From positions 1 through 9,638 of the forward strand of contig JAKSDN010001056.1 of assembly GCA_022360075.1 (NCBI GenBank): 9,638 bases of DNA, written 5' to 3'. The notes under the pieces are model-generated. The model did no database searches. It was not told the DNA's origin and saw only the letters and a list, made by a program, of their open reading frames with translations. Below, piece by piece: positions 6,552-9,638 of the stretch. The stretch comes from Kiloniellales bacterium (GTDB lineage Bacteria; Pseudomonadota; Alphaproteobacteria; Kiloniellales; JAKSDN01). Position 1 is the stretch's first letter, and each line of letters opens with the position of its first letter. The translations under genes were made by a program, and so were the position numbers.

Positions 6552-6719
6552 ATGGGAAGTCCGATCGACAGTTTTGAAGGGGCGACGGCCATCTTCACCG
6601 GGGCGCACAGCTCCGTCTCCTTGATCGTGTGTTTCTTGCTGGCGCTCGCGGTCTGCATCGCGCCGATCATCCAGACCACGTTGCACGAGAACGAGAAATA
6701 CAAAGAGCACGCAGACTGA
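6552..6719 (+). CDS. 55-aa single-pass membrane protein downstream of amt
   Basis: ATG 6552 has AAAGGGAG at 6536-6543 eight bases upstream, and the frame ends at TGA 6717-6719, giving 55 residues. The start lies 25 bp after the amt stop, so the two are surely co-transcribed, and the terminator follows at once. The protein has a short polar N-terminus (MGSPIDSFEGATAIF), one strongly hydrophobic helix at about residues 22-41 (SLIVCFLLALAVCIAPIIQ) with two cysteines and a proline, and a charged tail, HENEKYKEHAD. I do not recognise a family. Position and topology suggest a small partner or stabiliser of the Amt channel, but this is inference. The good ribosome site and the clear membrane segment argue against a chance frame. 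Confidence 0.75.
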   Translation: MGSPIDSFEGATAIFTGAHSSVSLIVCFLLALAVCIAPIIQTTLHENEKYKEHAD

Positions 6720-6723
6720 CGCC

Positions 6724-6740
6724 GAAGGCTCTGAGCCTTC
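6724..6740 (+). terminator. upstream hairpin of a tandem pair
   Basis: GAAGGCT-CTG-AGCCTTC is a perfect 7-bp stem with a 3-base loop, five bases after the stop of the 55-residue protein. It has no T-run of its own and is followed six bases later by the strong terminator hairpin. It may protect the 3' end or assist termination. Confidence 0.5.
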
Positions 6741-6746
6741 GACCTC

Positions 6747-6780
6747 GGGGCGCCTCCCGCCGGAGGCGCCCCTATTTGTG
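6747..6780 (+). terminator. rho-independent terminator of the amt operon
   Basis: The arms GGGGCGCCTCC (6747-6757) and GGAGGCGCCCC (6762-6772) form a perfect 11-bp GC-rich stem with a CGCC tetraloop, followed by TATTTGTG. It ends the plus-strand transcript between converging genes. On the minus strand no T-run follows the stem, so it should not work as well for the opposing dehydrogenase gene. Confidence 0.85.
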
Positions 6781-6825
6781 CATAGCAATGCCGTCACATG
6801 ATCAGTCGTCGGTGCATCCGACCGC

Positions 6826-7845
6826 TCAGTGACAGCACGAACCCGAGCCAGGCAGAAGCACGGCCGCGCCGCGCAGGCGCCCCTCGCGCAGGCGCGCCAG
6901 TGCCTCGTTCGCCTGGGCGAGCGGCAGGGTCTCGACCGAGGTGCGGACGGGCACCCGGGGCGCCAACGTCAGGAACTCTTCGCCGTCGCGCCGGGTCAGG
7001 TTCGCGACCGAGAGCAGCCGCCGCTCGCGCCAGAGGATGTCATAGGGAAAGCTCGGGATGTCACTCATGTGGATGCCGGCGCAGACCACCGTCCCACCCG
7101 GCTCGACCGCGCGCAGCGCCGCCGGCACCAGCGCCCCGACCGGGGCGAAGATGATCGCCGTGTCCAAGGCCTCCGGCGCCGCCTCGTCCGAGCCGCCGGC
7201 CCAGACCGCGCCAAGCTCGCGCGCGAAGGCCTTGGCCTCCTCGTCGCCCGGCCGGGTGAAGGCGAAGACCCGCCGCCCCTCGTAGCGCGCCACCTGAGTC
7301 ACGATATGGGCCGCCGCCCCGAAGCCGAAGAGGCCGAGCCGCTCGCCCTCGCCCGCCATGCGCAGCGAGCGATAGCCGATCAGCCCGGCGCAGAGCAGCG
7401 GCGCGGCTTCGGCCGCGTTGTAGGTCTCGGAAACCGGGAAGCAATAGCGCTGGTCGGCCAGCGCGTAGTCGGCATAGCCGCCATCCAGGCTGTAGCCGGT
7501 AAAGCGCGCCGCCTCGCAGAGGTTCTCTCGACCGGCCTTGCAGAAGCGGCAGGTCCCGCAGGTCCAGCCGAGCCAGGGCACGCCGACCCGCTCGCCGCTG
7601 CGAAAGTGCTCGACGTCGCGCCCCGTGGCGGCGACCCGCCCGACGATCTCGTGGCCCGGCACCAGCGGCAGCTTCGGTTCGGTGAGATCGCCGTCGACCA
7701 CATGCAGGTCGGTGCGGCAAACGCCGCAGGCCTCGACCGCGACCAGCACCTGCTCGGCTTGTGGATCGGGGACGGGGCGGCTTCGGCGCTTCAGCGGCGC
7801 GCGTGCCCGCTCCAGCACCATCGCCTGCATGGACTGTCCGGTCAC
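6826..7845 (-). CDS. zinc-dependent alcohol dehydrogenase family protein
   Basis: This is a 339-residue medium-chain dehydrogenase/reductase, an NAD(P)-dependent enzyme that interconverts alcohols and aldehydes or ketones; the substrate is not evident. Catalytic zinc ligands are C43 in CGVCRTDLH, H65 and E66 in PGHEIVG, and probably C152 in PLLCAGLIGY. The structural zinc lobe has four cysteines (C96, C99, C102, C110) in the TCGTCRFCKAGRENLC stretch. The cofactor-binding glycine motif is GLFGFGAAAH (171-180). It resembles the adh_fam_2 type (TIGR02822), from memory. The start is GTG 7845, supported by GGGGAGG about nine bases upstream; ATG 7830 is an alternative. It is the last gene of a minus-strand group, 66 bp after the MeaB-like GTPase. 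It is cytoplasmic. The last residues end in Cys-Cys-His, which is unusual but may mean nothing. Confidence 0.93.
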   Translation of the reverse strand: MTGQSMQAMVLERARAPLKRRSRPVPDPQAEQVLVAVEACGVCRTDLHVVDGDLTEPKLPLVPGHEIVGRVAATGRDVEHFRSGERVGVPWLGWTCGTCRFCKAGRENLCEAARFTGYSLDGGYADYALADQRYCFPVSETYNAAEAAPLLCAGLIGYRSLRMAGEGERLGLFGFGAAAHIVTQVARYEGRRVFAFTRPGDEEAKAFARELGAVWAGGSDEAAPEALDTAIIFAPVGALVPAALRAVEPGGTVVCAGIHMSDIPSFPYDILWRERRLLSVANLTRRDGEEFLTLAPRVPVRTSVETLPLAQANEALARLREGRLRGAAVLLPGSGSCCH

Positions 7846-7861
7846 TTCCGGCGCCTCCCCA

Positions 7862-7878
7862 AGCTTCAGAAGGAAGCT
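7862..7878. repeat. small inverted repeat between meaB-like and dehydrogenase genes
   Basis: AGCTTC (7862-7867) and GAAGCT (7873-7878) form a perfect 6-bp dyad around AGAAG in the 66-bp gap. It is too weak, and lacks a T-run, to be a terminator on the minus strand. It lies just upstream of the dehydrogenase ribosome site, so a small mRNA hairpin there is possible. Confidence 0.3.
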
Positions 7879-7911
7879 GACATCTCGGCCGCCGAGCGGC
7901 CTTGACCTGGC

Positions 7912-8841
7912 TCAGGCCGTCAGGGCTTGCGAAAGCTGGGCGAGCCGGCGGAACGGGCTCTCGGCCGGCGCCAAGGAGACCGCTCCGGCCCGTTTCAGCC
8001 CCTCCTGCCCGAAGCGCTCCCGCAGGGCCTCGTGCAGCCAGGTCTGAGCCTGGGCCTGGCGCGCACGCCTCAGGCGGTCGGCTTCGGCGAGGTAGCGGGC
8101 GTGGCTATCGAGGCTCGCGATCAAGGACTCGACGGCCGCGTCGTCGCGCACCGACAGCATCAGCGTGCGCACTTCCCAGCCGGCGCCGTCGCGCGCCAGG
8201 GCCAGGGCCGATTTCAGGTCGGCCAGCGCGCGCTCGGCGGGCGCGCCGAGATCGGCCTTGGTCACCAGCGCGATGTGCGGGATCTCGATGATCCCGGCCT
8301 TCATGAACTGGACGCTGTCGCCCGAGCCCGGCTGGATGCAGAACAGGACCGTGTCAGCCACGCCGGCGACGTCGGTCTCGGACTGGCCGACGCCGACGGT
8401 TTCGATCAGCACGTGGTCGTAGACTGCGCGCATCAGCACCATGGCGGCCAGGGTGAGATCGGCGAGCCCGCCGAGGCGGTCGCGCGCCGCCATCGAGCGC
8501 ACGAAAACCCCCGGGTCCTCCGGGTCGGTCGAAAGACGCACGCGGTCGCCGAGCAGCGCGCCGCCGGAGCGTTTCGAGGAAGGATCGACCGCGATCACGC
8601 CAAGGCGCTCGCCGCGCGCCCGCAGTGCGGTGATCATGGCCGCCAGGAGGCTCGACTTGCCGACGCCCGGCGGGCCGGTCAGGCCGACCACCTGGGCCCG
8701 CGGCGCCCGGTAGGCGGCGTCCAGGAGTGCGAGGCTGGCATTGCCGTCCGGCGACCGCTCGATCGCGGCCAGCGCCCGCGCCATGGCGGCCTTGCCTCCT
8801 TGGCGCAGCTCGTCGAGATCAGGGGGACTGGGCGCCGACAT
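7912..8841 (-). CDS. meaB: MeaB/ArgK-family P-loop GTPase
   Basis: This is a 309-residue G3E-type GTPase from ATG 8841. A TTG at 8877 would add 12 residues; neither start has a good ribosome site. The Walker A / G1 motif is GPPGVGKS (56-63), AVDPSSKRSGGALLGDRVR (84-102) matches the switch region of MeaB/ArgK, and ETVGVGQSE (147-155) is the family signature. G4 is TKAD (194-197) rather than NKAD. MeaB proteins chaperone methylmalonyl-CoA mutase, guarding adenosylcobalamin loading and repair. Here no mutase gene is in view, and the sequence looks divergent from standard MeaB (GALLGDRVR for GSILGDKTR), so it may serve another B12-dependent mutase or another client. It stands 108 bp after ppdK and 66 bp before the dehydrogenase gene on the same strand. 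It is cytoplasmic. Confidence 0.88.
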   Translation of the reverse strand: MSAPSPPDLDELRQGGKAAMARALAAIERSPDGNASLALLDAAYRAPRAQVVGLTGPPGVGKSSLLAAMITALRARGERLGVIAVDPSSKRSGGALLGDRVRLSTDPEDPGVFVRSMAARDRLGGLADLTLAAMVLMRAVYDHVLIETVGVGQSETDVAGVADTVLFCIQPGSGDSVQFMKAGIIEIPHIALVTKADLGAPAERALADLKSALALARDGAGWEVRTLMLSVRDDAAVESLIASLDSHARYLAEADRLRRARQAQAQTWLHEALRERFGQEGLKRAGAVSLAPAESPFRRLAQLSQALTA

Positions 8842-8949
8842 AGGGCGCAGTTGGCCGCCGCTTCGTCTTCCCGTCAAGGCCTGTGGCCGGCGCCGCGCGG
8901 TGCCGGCTCGCGGGCGACTGACCCTCTTACCGAGGTCAAGAAACGGAGC

Positions 8950-9638
8950 TCAGTCGGCCGATCCGCTGCGATCGCCGGCGCCGTCCCCCAAAGCCGACTG
9001 CGCCGCGGCCAGGCGGGCGATCGGGACTCGGAAGGGCGAGCAGGAGACGTAGTCGAGACCGACGCCCTGGCAGAATTCGATCGACAGGGGGTCGCCACCG
9101 TGCTCGCCGCAGATGCCGATCTTGAGATCGGGGCGAGTCTCGCGGCCCCGCTCGGCCCCGATGCGCACCAGCTCGCCGACCCCGTCCGCATCGAGGGAGA
9201 TGAAGGGGTCGCGCTCGATGATGCCGCTGTGCTCGTAGGCGCCGAGGAAGTTCCCCGAATCGTCGCGCGACAGCCCATAGGAAGTCTGGGTCAGGTCGTT
9301 GGTGCCGAAGCTGAAGAACTCGGCGCTCTTGGCGATCTCGCGGGCGCGCAGGCAGGCGCGCGGCAGCTCGATCATCGTGCCGACGAGGTACTTCAGCACG
9401 ACGCCTTCCGATTCCATGATCTCGCGGGCGACCCGATCGACCAGCGCCTTCAATATTTCCAGCTCTTCGCGCATGGCGACCAGCGGGATCATGATCGCGG
9501 GCTCGATCGCCAGCCCGCTCTCCTTCTGCAAGAGGGCACAAGCCTCGAAGATCGCCCGCGCCTGCATCTCGTAGATCTCGGGATAGGTGATGGCCAAGCG
9601 GCAACCCCTATGGCCGAGCATCGGATTGACCTCGGCAA
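8950..9638 (-). CDS. ppdK: pyruvate, phosphate dikinase, C-terminal part
   Basis: The frame is open to the window edge; the 228 visible residues are the C-terminal PEP/pyruvate-binding barrel of an enzyme of roughly 870-900 residues, so about three quarters lies outside. PPDK interconverts pyruvate, ATP and phosphate with PEP, AMP and pyrophosphate. The fragment begins [14 protein letters not shown]. Its [10 protein letters not shown] (about 9285-9311) and ICGEHGGDP are near-invariant in the family, the latter with the catalytic Cys at codon 9111-9109. It ends with [18 protein letters not shown] and a short Gly/Asp/Ser tail. PEP synthase and enzyme I of the phosphotransferase system share the fold but not this exact [11 protein letters not shown] to [12 protein letters not shown] pattern. 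It is the first gene visible in the minus-strand group and supports PEP formation or gluconeogenesis. Confidence 0.95.
   Translation of the reverse strand, partial: AEVNPMLGHRGCRLAITYPEIYEMQARAIFEACALLQKESGLAIEPAIMIPLVAMREELEILKALVDRVAREIMESEGVVLKYLVGTMIELPRACLRAREIAKSAEFFSFGTNDLTQTSYGLSRDDSGNFLGAYEHSGIIERDPFISLDADGVGELVRIGAERGRETRPDLKIGICGEHGGDPLSIEFCQGVGLDYVSCSPFRVPIARLAAAQSALGDGAGDRSGSAD

Noticed and set aside
5216..6703. 495-codon antisense frame over amt
   Set aside because: It is the mirror of the Amt membrane segments; the product is an implausible Asp/Glu/His/Arg-rich protein with no family resemblance.
6829..7905. 358-codon plus-strand frame over the alcohol dehydrogenase gene
   Set aside because: The minus strand encodes all zinc and cofactor motifs of the dehydrogenase; the plus-strand translation has no recognisable domain.
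8886..8907. GC-rich hairpin between ppdK and the meaB-like gene as a terminator
   Set aside because: On the transcribed strand the 9-bp stem has an A-C mismatch and no T-run follows it.

Overview
The window is GC-rich with strong G/C preference at codon third positions, and most genes recall Rhodospirillales-like Alphaproteobacteria. That placement rests on recognised protein families and base composition only; there is no rRNA or other phylogenetic marker. Eleven coding regions are supported or likely: two run off the ends and one is doubtful. No RNA gene, insertion sequence, phage gene or CRISPR array was seen.

Region 1 (1-2523). A TPR protein gene (minus strand, C-terminus outside the window) diverges from a plus-strand group. 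That group is a 79-residue putative lipoprotein, an overlapping exported Sel1-repeat protein, and, after 20 bp, a class I SAM-dependent methyltransferase. The spacing suggests one transcript.

Region 2 (2524-6772). This is a nitrogen or amine assimilation module: a TetR-family regulator, a type III glutamine synthetase-like ligase (GlnT / gamma-glutamylmethylamide synthetase family), a divergent Amt ammonium transporter, and a 55-residue single-pass membrane protein 25 bp after amt. A strong intrinsic terminator closes it. The tetR-glnT gap holds two perfect inverted repeats, one AT-rich and overlapping a possible -10 box. The regulator has an AT-hook-like arm, so local control of glnT is a reasonable hypothesis. 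No PII (GlnK/GlnB) gene is present, the Amt tail lacks the usual motif linked to GlnK control, and its Am1-site serine appears to be cysteine. Uptake and glutamylation of a small amine, rather than plain ammonium assimilation, is possible but unproven.

Region 3 (6826-9638, minus strand). In transcription order: the C-terminal part of pyruvate, phosphate dikinase, a MeaB/ArgK-type GTPase, and a zinc-dependent alcohol dehydrogenase. Gaps are 108 and 66 bp. No methylmalonyl-CoA mutase gene lies within the window, so the GTPase's client is unknown. This group converges on the amt operon at the terminator.

No gene-free stretch exceeds about 250 bases. The most interesting part is the glnT-amt-miniprotein module with its possible TetR operator.
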